The notes beneath the pieces were generated by a model. It worked only from the letters and a program-made list of their open reading frames with translations, was not told the DNA's origin and searched no databases. From Auricularia sp. M13 (taxonomy: Eukaryota > Basidiomycota > Agaricomycetes > Auriculariales > Auriculariaceae), in contig CM073200.1 in assembly GCA_037042915.1 (NCBI GenBank), forward strand, positions 3,592,832-3,656,831: DNA of 64,000 nucleotides, given 5' to 3'. This document shows, one piece after another, positions 11,914 to 23,590 of this stretch; within the stretch, counting starts at the first letter, position 1, and every line of letters starts with the position of its first letter. A program made the position numbers and the translations under genes.

Positions 11914-14839
11914 ATGATGGCCTCCTCGTCGCCCACGCACGGTGCGCGCGTCGCGTAGTCTTGGCTGACGCCGCATGATCCTCAACCCGCGCCCAGATAA
12001 GGAGAAGACCGCCAGCGTCAGCGTCGATGAAGACGTCGAGAACAGGCCACCGCGCGTCGCCCAGATCTACAATCCCGACGTCGACACGTCCGGCGTCGAC
12101 GAGAAAAAGCTCATGCGCAAACTCGACATGAAGTGCGTGCTGCTTCCGGTCCCCGGACCCGTTACCCCGCGTTGACCCCGCCACCGGCGCTAGCCTCATC
12201 CCCTGGTTGTCCGTCCTCTATCTACTATCCTTCCTCGACCGCACGAGCATAGGCAACGCCAAGGTGCGTACACTACTAGAGTGCTCACCTGAATCTGATA
12301 TATTTTATCGTTGTAGCTGTACAAATTGGAGGAGCATCTGGGCATTACCAGCAGCCAATACGCCGTCTCCCTCTCCGTGTACGCGTCTTCGTGCTGCCCT
12401 CAACTCCGCGTTGACACGGCGACAGCTTCTTCATCACCTACTCGCTGTTCGAAGTGCCGAGCAATGTCTTCCTCAAGCGTCTGCGGCCGTCCATTTGGCT
12501 GTCCCTGCTGTATGCAAGCTCCGAGTCTCGATCGCCCGTCTGCGTCCTTACCAGACCCCGCACAGCATGTTCCTGTGGGGTGTTATTATGATGTGCCAGG
12601 TCAGGAGACCCGTCTCGCACTTCCCGCCGGTGCTCCGTCCTGACGCGTAAACACGCTCTAGGGCCTCATCTCGAACTACGGTGGCCTCGTCTGTGCGTCT
12701 GGACGGGTGGCTTGCAGATTGGCGCCAGAAATACTCACCGCATGTCAGCGATGCGCGTCCTGCTCGGCCTCTTTGAAGCGGGCCTATTTCCAGGCGTAAA
12801 TTATTACCTCAGTTGGTGAGCACACTTCGAGGGCTCAGTCGGCCCGTTCTTACCGCACCCGCCGCGCATAACAGCTGGTACAAACGCTCCGAATTCGGTA
12901 TTCGCGCTGCGTAGGTTCATTCCGCCGGCGCCGTGCAGGGGATTCACGTCGCTCGCAGCATCTTCTTCAGTGCAGCGACCGTGTCAGGGGCCTTGGTACG
13001 CGCTGTGCCTGACGCGGTTAACATGTTTGTCGGACAAGCTGATCACCCGATTCGCACACAGGTGGCCTTCTCGCAGCGGCGATATCGGTAGGCGGTGACC
13101 GGCGCGGCATGCCGGCATCTCTGACTGCTTTGCGCAGAAAATGGATGGCATAGGTGGCAAGCCAGCATGGGTGCGTCGACTCGGCTTGTTATCGATTGCC
13201 ACCTGACAGTCGTGCAGGCATGGATCTTCATTCTCGAGGGTTGGTTCTACCTCCCCCGCCACCTGAGTCGATTATGCTAAAGGACTTTGCAATAAGGTCT
13301 CGCGACCATTGTCGCCGGCGCGTTGTCCTTCTGGCTGGTGCAAGGTATAACGAATGAGTTACTCGGTGCGACTTGTTTAATGACACGTGCCAGACTTCCC
13401 GGACACCGCCAAGTTCCTCACGGAGACGGAACGTGAGTGCACGACGACCTCTGCATTGACTCATCTCAATATTTTGATATCACAGGCACCTTTGTCATTC
13501 GTCGGTTGCAGGAAGACGACCAGTTTTCCGCCGCCGGTGAGCAACTGCGCTGGAACTTTATCTGGGCCTCGGTTCTCGACTGGAAGACCTGGATCGGCAG
13601 TACGTCCCGGTGTTATTTGGGCATTGCTTGGCTTGGTTTGCTGACTGGAGGTCGCACGAACAGTGTTGTGCTACGCGGGATGGTCTGTCTTCGCTTTCCA
13701 AAGCTGTAGCTTCCTGTTCTCAACTCATGAACCTCATGCAGCGATGGACCGTTGTATGCCTTCTCCCTGTTCCTGCCTAGCATCATCAACTCGGTATGTG
13801 CTCCTGTTATGATATTATGCCCTATCTCACCACTATCTCACTGTCCTTTAGCTAGGGGTGAGTGGAGACTGGTTTAACCTGATCAATCACTGATCTCCAT
13901 GATCTTCACGCATTCAAGTATACCGCGACGCCCGCCTAACCTGCTCTCTGTGCCCGTCTATGCATGGGCCTGCCTTGTCACATGTGTCGTTGGCTTTGCA
14001 GCTGACCGCACCGGCCGACGCGGCATCTACAATCTGTGAGTTATCCTGATTTTGTCAATGCGGTCCACTGACATCTGCAGTGTCTTTTTCACTGTTGGTG
14101 AGTTGATTTACACCCTGTATTTCGATCTAAGTCAGAAACTGACCACTCTTTCCTGAAGGCGCCATTGGATACGCCATCCTGATCGCGTCCCGGAATGCCA
14201 AGTTATCATACTTTGCCGTGTACCTTGCTGCAAGGTCCGCCATCGAATACATCAACCGCCCGATACGTCGCGGAGCTAACGTTTATGCAGTGGCATCTAC
14301 CCGCTCATTGCGAACACCATGTGAGTCTCGCCCCTCCTCAGTCTCTCACGTCGGAGCCAACAGCGTTTCAGCGCATGGGTGTCGAACAACGTGGAAGGCA
14401 GCTACAAGCGCAGCGTAACGCTTGGCATGGTCATCGGTGCGTCCCGGAGTGGCAGCATCGCACAATCGCGTGGCTCAATTTGCGTGGCATTCGGACAGGG
14501 TTCGGCAACCTGAACGGCGTCGTCTCCTCGAACATCTGTGCGTCCCTCCTCGCATTCTCTCCAGTTCTAACAATCATTCCGTTCCGTATAGACCGCAGCC
14601 AGGACAAACCATGGTACCGTCTAGGCCACTGCGTCGTCTTCGGCTACATCTGCATGGGCATCATCACGACGGCGATTATGATGATCTATCTGAGCCGCGA
14701 GAACGCCCGTCGCGCGCGCGGCGAATGCGACGAGAACATCGCGGGCGTCGGCTCCGGCGCTGGCGGCAAGTTCGACTCTGTCGAGGACGCCAAGCGTCTC
14801 AAGGGAGACAAGTGGAGCGGGTATGTTTACACGCTGTGA
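11914..14839 (+). CDS. MFS permease, anion:cation symporter (allantoate/nicotinate, DAL5/TNA1) type
   Basis: The protein is about 500 residues and spread over many short exons. After an N-terminal tail with VDTSGVDEKKLMRKLDMK it has the family core: LSFLDRTSIGNAK in TM1, LFEVPSN, GLFEAGLFPGVNYYLS in TM4, and FAADRTGRRG between TM8 and TM9. These are typical of fungal Dal5/Tna1 permeases, which import allantoate, nicotinate, vitamins or small peptides at the plasma membrane. The start uses MMASSSPTH plus an intron at 11942-11996. One fault stands out: at 13937 an extra T breaks a conserved segment (YTATPA, then NLLSVPVYAW) and creates an in-frame TAA. It is not in a homopolymer, so this copy could be a genuine pseudogene; all other exons are intact. 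Confidence 0.85.
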
Positions 14840-15126
14840 GAGCTTAAAAGCAAGGAGGGTCGGAGGGATTCGTTGTATATTCTAGCCTCTATCATACACC
14901 AATATGATGCTATTCGTAGGCTCAGCTAGAGACAGCCAGAAGGCGTTCAGTTTCGACCGCTAAAGTCCTCAGGCACATCTTTATGAAATCGTGCGTCTAA
15001 AAGGACTGCATCTTGCGGGGCCAGGGACACTGTACAGTCCTCGGAGAAACGAAGTTGTGTCAGATTTGCTGCGATCATGATATTTCGTTGCTTTCGTTAT
15101 ACATGAATATAGTAGAGTACACTGCA

Positions 15127-15352
15127 GGGATTATGGATTACTATGCTACACATGAGGGAAAGTCCCATTTCCGTTCAGTATCGTCCGTTTAGACGCGTTC
15201 TGGGGAGGTCTCAGCAGTGGATAGGCCATTGCCATTCGGCTGGCCCGCATGCTCCTTCCACTGCTGTTGCGGCCCGGCCTTGTGCTTCTCACGCTCCTCG
15301 GAGCCCCGCAGGCGTGAGCTATCGTCGATTTGTCGCTGGAAGTCCGAGTGGC
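15127..15352 (+). repeat. Dispersed repeat, copy A
   Basis: Bases 15127-15200 (GGGATTATGGATTACTATGC to AGACGCGTTC) recur almost exactly at 15957-16033. A second shared block, 15325-15352 (TGTCGCTGGAAGTCCGAGTGG), recurs at 16469-16500. The order and orientation of the two blocks are the same in both copies; the sequence between them differs in length (about 125 against 435 bp). Between the blocks the minus strand of copy A reads like a protein exon (YNDKEINPWNSAKVARHSDF). Confidence 0.75.
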
Positions 15353-15956
15353 GAGCAACCTTGGCTGAGTTCCACGGGTTGATCTCCTTGTCGTTGTACA
15401 TCTGACAGGAAAATAGCCAATGAAGTATCAAGACAGTTCAGCCATTTTGAAGGTCTCAGATGTGGTCCGGCCTTATGGGAGGGACCCGGCGCCCATACAC
15501 TACTTGATCCGGCCTGATCTGGCGCATCTGCCGGATCCGGCCGGAGCAAACTCGTTCTGTCGAAGTCAGCGTCAGGCATGTTTCAATGATCTGACATGGA
15601 GCAAGCTCGAACAACCTTAGACTGTTGTGGCACTAAGGTTAGGTGTTTTTGTCAAATGCCGTGCATTACAGCGTAGTGTTTATTTTGCATTGCGGCCAGG
15701 TGCAGCTGGGTGAGCTGCCGGCTTGAATATGCTGCCCTGTAACGTTTGTTGAAGGCGCTTTCGAAGCGCAATTCCCAGAGTGGAGCATGACGTCATAAAC
15801 CAATGTCCCAAAAATCGCAAATCGGTGATCAGCGATTATGCTCTTATCAGAGCTCTATGTATCGTGATACATGCCTATATGCACCTATGAGATGCCTTAA
15901 GTGCCTATAAGACCTGGTAAGTACTGATAACTCGTCAATGTGGAGTGATAAGCGGT

Positions 15957-16500
15957 GGGATTATGGATTACTATGCTACATCAGAGCTGGGAAAGTCCCA
16001 TTTCCGTTCAGTATCGTCCGTTTAGACGCGTTCACCAGGAGTTCACTCAAGTCTGGGGGCCTCCAGGAGGAAGGGGAGCCGCGGTTCAATGGAGCGGAGG
16101 TCCGGTGGAGCGGTGGAGCGGGCATGGCTCCACCCTTACAGACAATAATAGCCAGCTTCAGGCAAGCCGTTGGTTCAAATCCAGGCTAAGTTAGAAAATA
16201 TACAAGTCATGTACAACCTGAAGTAAGTCTCCTTCCACAGTAAGTAATCAATGTACAACTGTAAATTGACCCAGCTGCCATAGGAGCGGTAGCTGGGGAG
16301 TTTTCGTAATATCGAGCTGGGCGGCTGATCAGCTCTTATCCGCCTTGTCCGCATTATAAACTTGTATCGGCCTTGTCAGCCGTATAATAGGCCTATAAGC
16401 GAGTATACCCCCTGAAGCTGTTTGATCAAGTAGGGGTCGGCTGACCCTGTTATCAGGACTCATCTTGGTCGACTTTTTTGTCGCTGGAAGTCCGAGTGGC
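15957..16500 (+). repeat. Dispersed repeat, copy B
   Basis: Second copy of the repeat described at 15127-15352. It shares the left 74-77 bp block and the right 28-32 bp block, with extra sequence between them. The extra part contains a GGTTCAAATCC box at 16171 and several short palindromes. No terminal inverted repeats or target duplications could be fixed. Confidence 0.75.
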
Positions 16501-16687
16501 CCAGAGAGCACAGTTCTGAACCTCAGTGTAGCCGGTGAGTGTGTGAGGTGTTATTTGTTCCGTTTGTGTCATGATCATATTGCACAAGTTCCAGTCAAGT
16601 TGATGCTTATGTCGCGAGTTCGATTCCCGGCACAGGCCTTTTGTAAAAAGATGTAGTAGTGTACTTCCTAGCTAACCTTGTGATGTG

Positions 16688-16795
16688 TACACGGACTTCA
16701 GATTAGAATAAGGTAGTGCACGGACTTCTAGTTAATTAGATAGTAAAGTACACCTGCTAGTTAATTTGATAGTATAGTACACGCTTAGATCGTTC
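16688..16795 (+). repeat. Imperfect tandem repeat, unit about 30 bp
   Basis: Three and a half diverged units start at 16688, 16717, 16749 and 16778. Each begins with T(A/G)CAC and most contain CGGACTTC or TAGTTAATT followed by GATAGTAAAG-like sequence. Unit length varies from 29 to 32 bp. Confidence 0.6.
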
Positions 16796-17128
16796 CAGTA
16801 TGGACATGAATACGACGCACAAGTAAACTGCGAGTAATACAGGTGCAAGCGAGAGAAGAAAGCGAGTTAACATTTTGAACATTTTTATATATCTGACAGT
16901 ATTCGATGGTCATCCGAATCCCCCTGAGCGGCAATATCAGGCCTGCTCAACCTGGGAGAGCGTATCTGGTCAGGCCCGAGAGGTTGCATCTGGCCGATCC
17001 CGGCCGATGCGCCGCCGCGCCAGGCATTTTCGGTATATCATGCAGGACGTTATCCTGATCCGCTCATATGGAGCGGAGACGACCTGAGCTGGGGGTATCG
17101 GAGCAGATCTCGTCTGATATTCGATCGG

Positions 17129-19129
17129 CTATTTTCCTGTCATCTTGTCAACCGCCTCGAGCGAGAGCCCGCCAGATTCGTAGACGAAGCACGCAACGAC
17201 GACTGACAAGAGTGTCAGCGAGTTGCAAGGAGGATCTTTCACGAAGAAAACTCACTGGCGGCGACGAGGTTGCACCCTGCGAAGATGAAGCCGTAGCTGA
17301 AGTGGATAGCATTGGTGATGAACGGCGTGAAGAACCTAAGGACGAAATTTACTCTGTTGAGCATCCCCACAGTTTTCACAACTCTGGCAATAGCAACTCA
17401 CGCGAGCATGAAGTTCCAGAACCAATTTGCCGCAGTACCAAGTGCAGCCTGCTTCGCACGAGTCCTCGTCGGGAACATCTCGCCCCTGCGAAGCACACGA
17501 ATTAGGCTCAGAGTATACCGTATGAATCCTGGTGAGACACATGAGAATCCAGATGCCCGGTCCCCAGGTTGAGGCGAATCCAAGGATGAAGAGCGACGCA
17601 GACACGATCTCCAGGTAGCCGATGTTGCGGTTCTGCTCTGGATTCTTAGCAGTACCTGCCGCAGCGAAGACGAACAACCAGGCGGATTGCTATGACGGAT
17701 CGTCAGTATATGCGAAGCGGTGAGAAGGGAGCGCCGCAAACCCAAAGAGCTCCGTAGAGAAGCGGACGACGACGTCCAAAGCGCTCGAGAATGTATAACC
17801 CAAGGAATGTTGTAACGAAGTTGATAGCTCCGAGGATGATCTGCGTGATGAACGAGTCCTCGATTCCGACAGCAGTGACTAAGATGAGGCGTGAGAACTC
17901 AGATGACCGCCATAGCCAACAGCGTAACGCACAGATAGTGGCACCGTAGTAGAAGAAGGTGTTTACTCCCGTAAGCTGCTGCAGGGTCTGCAGCACAATT
18001 CCAAGTATTGTGCGGTAAAGGGTCTTGTTCTAGAGTTAGAGTCCCAGAGCGCAGCAATGAGTGCCGAGAGCCTGCAACACAGACCGACAACACTTACATG
18101 AGGGCGGAAGCAATCGACCCACGTCGCCTTCGGCTGCTGCCTCTCCCAAATGAGAGCGGTCTTAATCTCGCGGTACTCGCCCTCGACGGTGTCGGGACCA
18201 TCTCCGACGTCAGGATACGCGCTGCGCAAGCTCTTACGAGCATCCTCGTCGCGATCCTTGCCGAGAAGCCAGCGAGGGGACTCGGGCATAAAGAGGATGC
18301 CGATGCCGAGAAAGACGGCCCAGATCAGTCCAATAGCAATGACAATGCGCCAGCTCGCGCTGTTGCCCGTGGGGCGTGTGGCAAGCGAGATGAGGTACGC
18401 GACGAGGATGCCAAAGGTGATGAACAACTGGTATGTCGCCGTCAACGTCCCGCGGATTTGTTTCGGGGCGGTCTCAGCCTTCGAAAGGGTGAGCACAGCT
18501 CTATGTTACAGTAAATAAGGTGGAAGCACACCTGGTACATGGGCACAGCGGCCGAGAGCCCGCCAATGCCGATACCAGCCACGAAGCGCCCAACTGTACA
18601 GTCCAATTAGATCCCGCGGCCTCTCGTCAGCACAGATAAAACGAGCGCGCACTAGCAACCTGATACCACGCATTGAACGCGGTGACCTGGATGAGGACGC
18701 CGACGATGAATATCAAACACTCCATGCTCATGACGCGCGTGCGGCCGATTCTGTCAGCGACTGGCGCGCAGGCGAGCGCGCCGATGGCAGTCCCGATGGA
18801 GAGCATGCCGACGATGAGACCGGTAATGGAGTTCTTGAACTTGCACACGTCTTGCGGGTTTCCTCCCCAGAGCACTCGGCAAAACGCAGCAGGAAGTCGT
18901 CCATAACGAGAATATCCTGGGATCATTCGACTTGTCAGACGAATCGCACTGAACACCTTGGGCGACTTACGGAGATTTGGCCGGTATCGTAGCCAAAGAT
19001 GAACCTGGAGAACGATGAGCGGAACGCGAGTTTTGCAGCGGATGCGACGCACCCGCCCATGCTCGCCATGGCGGCGACGAGGATGGTGAACGGCGTCACG
19101 TTGAAGCCCTTGATGCTCAGGAGACCCAT
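17129..19129 (-). CDS. Hexose transporter, MFS sugar porter family
   Basis: A 12-TM sugar porter of about 480 residues. Signature motifs are all present: GYDTGQIS in TM1, DRIGRTRV in the first loop, [20 protein letters not shown] after TM6, [13 protein letters not shown] in TM7 and [10 protein letters not shown]. These match fungal Hxt/Rgt2-type glucose transporters in the plasma membrane. The start at 19129 ([10 protein letters not shown]) is well placed before TM1. At 18865-18868 a run of four C costs one base and shifts the frame between RFAEC and [13 protein letters not shown]. The C-terminus ends early, at VDKMTGK, whereas relatives usually carry another 15-40 residues after VDxMY; the repeat-rich region begins right there. 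Confidence 0.88.
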
Positions 19130-19712
19130 CGTAAGTCGTGACAGGGAAAGGGAGAAAGAGTGAGGAGCGCTGAGGGTCGGTGTTCAAGCCGTGTTTTAAC
19201 GGCCGAGCCGTGCTCATGACGTCAGGCGCTTCGCGCGTCTTTCTCATCCTGCGCTCGCTGGTCTTCAACTCCACAGTCATCCAGTGACGCTCAGTTGCCT
19301 GTGCAAATGCCGTGTCATTGCAGACGTCGGCGAGTGGGGCAGGCTGGAGACCGACAGCTTGTCAGATGTTCAGTCGTTGCGCTGAACAGTCGCTGCCGCA
19401 CTCGATCTGTCCAGGTGCCGCCTTTGACAGGAATTCCTTGGGCGCTCTGAGCCAAATTTCCAGGGTCTGCGAAGCCCAAGATACTTGTGTTTTCATCGCC
19501 GGTATCATGTTCCGCGCAAGTCCCAAACTGGCAGGTCGCTTCCCAAATCCGGCGACGTGCCAAGAACATCAGGGTGCGAAAATCCAAAGATGGCCACTGT
19601 TGAAGAATATAAAACATAAATACATGACTTGCCAAGGGAGAGCTATGCAGTGCGTGCGTCACATGATGTGTGGTATAGGGATGCATCGAGTCCTCGCCGG
19701 TGCGCCGCGCGT
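19130..19712. other. Intergenic, hexose transporter promoter / lipase 3' side
   Basis: A 583-bp gap between the hexose transporter start and the lipase stop codon, both minus-strand genes. It must include the transporter's promoter. I see no gene, repeat or clear motif in it. Confidence 0.4.
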
Positions 19713-20814
19713 TTAGATGATGTCCAGGCTGTCGTCCTCCAGAAGCTTGCCGTCGCCGCCGATCTTGTCGTTCTCGGGGCACTTCATGATCACGCCGTTG
19801 TAAGGGCCGCGGTGGAAGAAGATGTCGCTGGAGAACACTGCGCGAGGTGAGCATCAAAACCTTCGAACGAACGGAGAGCATGACGGACCGTTGGGCACGT
19901 CCTGGATGATGCATGCTTCGTTGTCCCGGCCATGGCAGAGCACGATGGACTCGTCCTCGCGGATGTGGATCTCCGTGCTGAAGTGGCTGTAGCCGGTGAA
20001 GCGGCCGGGGATGGTTGGGACGAGGTCGCGCTTGTTCGTGAAGCGCACGGTGCCAGGGAAGTGCGCGTCGACATAGTCCGCGAACTCCTGGTTGCCGAGG
20101 CGCGGCTGACCGAAGGTCACGATGCGGATCTTGGCGTCGGGCAGGCGCATCTGCAGCGCGATGGCGTCTAGCACGCCAAGCGCGGCGCCGAGCGAGTGGC
20201 CGGCGATCATGATGTTGTCCGTGTTGCGCTCGGCCATCGTCTGCTGCACCGCGGCGAACACGTCCTGGAATGTCTTGGCGTGCTGGTCGTGGAAGCCGTT
20301 GTGGATCTGGACGCCCTGGTCCTGCAGGCCCGGGAAGGTTTCCTCGTCCGGGTCCTCGAGGAAAAAGTCGATGTCGGTCAGCAGCGGCAGGATGTTGGCC
20401 GGCTTTGTGCCCTGGTGGCTGACTACGACGCTGTTGAGCGGCGGGTAGTAGCCAACATACCCTAATGATCATGGTCATGAGCACGACCGCATAATCCCGC
20501 GCGAGCACGCACAGAACTGCACGAGGACGCCGTCACCGCCGACAATGGTGGGGATGAAGTCCGAAACACCGTCACAGTTCGCTGCAAACACGATGAGCGC
20601 GAGGCAGTGGTGAGAGGGAGGCACCGAACGTACGGCCACAGGTCCAGTTGGTGGTGAGGATGGGGTCGCAGTAGGCGCTCGCGGCAAAGAAGGCAAAAGG
20701 CGAGAAAGCCTCGAGCTGCGATGCCTGCAGCGGGACGACGGTATCGTCGCGAGGGAGCACTGCGGCCCCGAGCGCGACAGCGGGAGCAAGAGCAAGGACG
20801 GCGAGACCGAACAT
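19713..20814 (-). CDS. Secreted class 3 lipase
   Basis: About 315 residues in four exons. An N-terminal signal peptide (MFGLAVLALAPAVALGAA) is followed by a mature region with WTCG and later cysteines typical of secreted fungal class 3 lipases. The nucleophile elbow GHSLGAALG, preceded by IMIAGHS, gives the catalytic Ser; the Asp is probably in TNKRDLVPTIP and the His further on. HQGTKPANILPLLTDIDF matches the conserved strand before the oxyanion region. It probably hydrolyses triacylglycerols outside the cell. Splicing is in phase throughout (for example the junction giving QFWYVGYYPPL), with no frame faults. A feruloyl esterase-like specificity is possible within this fold. Confidence 0.9.
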
Positions 20815-21142
20815 GGCAACGACGAAGCAACAAGCTACAGCTCTGAGCCGCTATGCGGGCTGCTCCTGAGCAGCAGGGAAAAGAAAGAGACAGAGGGGCG
20901 AGCGAATCACGCGCCTCCTTCCCGACCACAAGTAGGCAATGCTATCCCATCAGACCGTTGTTGCTGCCCAGCCCAGATATCCTGATTATCTGTGATAAGT
21001 AGCAATTGTACTAAGTAAGTAATTCATTCGTAAGTAAGTAAGGAGAATGAAGTGTTACTTGAAACTGTAAGTTGCAGGACAGGCAACAAGCTGCGAGGGA
21101 TCGGCCCGGCGCCCAATCTGTCCGCTCTTGCCACCGCGCACG
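20815..21142. promoter_or_regulatory. Divergent intergenic region, lipase / VPS9
   Basis: 328 bp between the start codons of the lipase (minus) and VPS9 (plus). A short tandem of TAAGTAAG occurs at about 21014-21042. Both core promoters must lie here. No gene seen. Confidence 0.4.
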
Positions 21143-23590
21143 ATGAGCGACGACAACCCGTGGACGGACGACAAGCCGCCCGGCCGACCCGCGCCGCCGC
21201 TCTCGGTCTCGACGGCCGACGTCGCCGCAGAGTTCGACCCGCTCGTCCAGGCGCAGCGCCAGGTCTGGGCCGACGCCGAGGGCCACGCGCCGTCCAGCGC
21301 AGTGGCCGCCGTGAGACCCGAGCAGCACGATCCTCCGCCCACGCCGCCCAAGAGCGCGCCCGCCACGACGCTGTCGTTCCCGATGCTCTCGACGCTCGCC
21401 AAGACGTTCGCCATCCCGCGCTCGACCAGCGGCACGCCGCAGCCACGCCCGGTCTCGCTGGGCCACCAGCCACGGCCGCAGACGCCGCCCACGGTGATTG
21501 AGCAGCGCTCGGACAGCTCGACCACGCCGCGCCAGCCAGTCAAGGACGGCGCATTCGACTTCCAGCGCTTCTTGGACCAGATGAAGATGCGCTCCGCAGA
21601 GCCTGTCGCCAAGTTCCTGCGCAGGTATGCACATCCAAGGTGAATGTATGCCGCCTGACACTATTCCAGCTTTCTGAGCAATTTCGCGAAGAAGACGTTC
21701 ACGGTCAATGACCAGGTGAAGGTCATTCACGACTTCCTCAGCGTGCGTCCACATCTTACCATTTCACGTGTCTGCACCCGCCTAACGCATGCTGCAGTTC
21801 ATCTCCGAACGCATGGCCGAGTGTGAGCCCTGGAAGAGCGCGTCTGAGCAGGACTTTGAGAATGCTGTCGAGGCTATGGAGAAGCTCGTTATGAATCGAC
21901 TTTACGACTAGTGCGTGCAGCCCTCCCGCCCGCAACAATTCGTATATAACCCGCCTTGTAGCACATTCACGCCACAGATACAACGCACAGGGCGGATAGT
22001 CACGACAGACGACCTCGAGCGCGACCAGGTGCTCGCCCAGCGCATCCGGCTTTTCTCCTGGGTCACCGAGGAGCATCTCGAGATCCCATCGGGCGATAAC
22101 GTCCAGGGCTTCCTCGCCTTCGCAGAACAAGGTACATACGCTCGGCGCCTGCTCCCTCCGCCTCCCCCGCGCGTCTTATGATTTAGACCGCGTGCGCTTG
22201 CAGAACTCAACAGGGTCAATCACTATAAGGCGCCGCGAGACAAGCTCATCTGCATACTCAATTGCTGCAAAGTGATATTTGGTTCGTCGCCTGTACAAAT
22301 GGATGCTATCGGGTCTGAACCCATGGTTTTTAAGGCTTGATACGACACGCGCATGCGGACGAAGGCGCTGACACCTTCATCCCTATCCTCATTTTCGTCG
22401 TCCTGCGCGCACATCCGGAGAACTTGATATCGAATGTCGAGTGCGCACATGCTCGAAATTTGCAAGAAAGCCTGCTCATGCGACTGCAGGTATATCAATC
22501 GATTTCGAAGAGCATCCAAGCTGCAAAGCGAGGCCGGTTACTATCTATCCAGTCTGGTATGTTCGCTCGCCTTCCTGCCGTCATATACGTGTCTCATGGT
22601 CGTTCTAGATGGGCGCGATATCGTTCATCGAGACGATGGATCATACCTCGCTATCCAACATCACCCAGGAAGAATTCGAGCGGTAGGTCTTGGTGTGCAA
22701 CTTAGAATCGCTGCTGAGTATGGATGTTCCAATCCTAGCAATGTAGAAACAGCCATCCAAGCTTTGCCCGCATCACCAGGCCCCCACAGCTGAATGCGAA
22801 CGGGCAGCCGGGGGACGACTCGCCGATGGCGGGCGAGGAGAGCGCGCGGCCGCTGCTGCTCCCGACACCGACGACAATAGCGGAGGATACTAAGCGGTTC
22901 ATCCAGCGCACGGGCGACCTGGCACAGGTTGCGCAGCAGACGATCTCGAAGCCGCTGTCGGCCATTGGGCGCATCTTCAACGAGGTGCTCGACACGGCGG
23001 AGGAGCGCTTGCGCACGGCGGGCAGCGGCGCGCCGTGGACGCCGGAGTCGCCCGTGCAGCAGCAGCAGCAGCAGGTGTACCCGCAGCAACAGCAGCGGCC
23101 ACTGTCGATGCACGCGACAGAGCAGCAGCAGTACTTCCCGACGACGTACGAGCCGCGCATACGGCCCACGCCGTCCCCGCCGGCGACGTCGCCCGCGCAC
23201 GGCACGCACCCGCCGCCACCGCCGCCCGCGACGACGCGGCCGCTCGCGATGGGGCCCTCGCAGCAGATGCTGCCCGTGCCGCCGCCGTTCCACGACCCGG
23301 CGTACGCGCAGCAGTATTCGTACTCGCAGGCGCAGGCGCAGGCCATCGCGCGCTCTGCGACGCCCGCGCTCGACTTCACCGCGCTGTCGGACGAGATCGA
23401 GCGGATTGACCGCGTGCACCAGGCCGCGCGCGACGCGGCGCGCGACACGCTTCTCCAAATCTTCCCGTCCGCGGAGAAGGAGGTTGCGGAGATGGTGCTC
23501 GACGCGAACGACGGCGACCTGGGCCGCAGCATCGAGGCGCTGCTGGAGATGACGGGCGGCACGAGTCCGCCGCCGCCTGCGCCAACGTAG
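21143..23590 (+). CDS. VPS9: VPS9-like Rab5 guanine nucleotide exchange factor with CUE domain
   Basis: Order: disordered Pro-rich N-terminus, helical bundle (FDFQRFLDQMK onward), VPS9 domain, Pro/Gln-rich linker, C-terminal CUE. The VPS9 core is clear: APRDKLICILNCCKVIF, ADTFIPILIFVVLRAHPENLISNVEYINRF split over exons, and GYYLSSLMGAISFIETMD. The CUE domain (LLQIFPSAEKEVAEMVLDAN) would bind ubiquitin. Vps9 activates the Rab5 homologue Vps21 at endosomes. The start at 21143 (MSDDNPWTDD) gives the usual acidic N-terminus. The frame breaks between ETAIQALPASPG and PQLNANG, best explained by a lost C in the run 22781-22785; without correction the CUE domain would be missing. Confidence 0.9.

Larger units (their letters stand above)
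14840..17128. other. Repeat-rich region without intact gene
   Basis: About 2.3 kb between the MFS permease and the hexose transporter. It is more AT-rich than its flanks and contains two diverged copies of a repeat (15127-15352 and 15957-16500), a short tandem repeat (16688-16795) and stretches of TATAA-type palindromic sequence (15820-15930 and 16320-16400). Two tRNA-like B boxes occur at 16171 and about 16618. ORFs here are short and do not join into a recognisable protein. It looks like degraded mobile-element sequence. Confidence 0.6.

Noticed and set aside
16149-16190. Functional tRNA gene at the GGTTCAAATCC box
   Set aside because: The nearest A-box-like sequence is only about 20 bp away and no acceptor or anticodon stem can be formed.
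19315-20508. 397-codon minus-strand open frame over the lipase
   Set aside because: Shifted phase of the lipase; it lacks the GHSLG motif and is Arg/Pro/His-rich.
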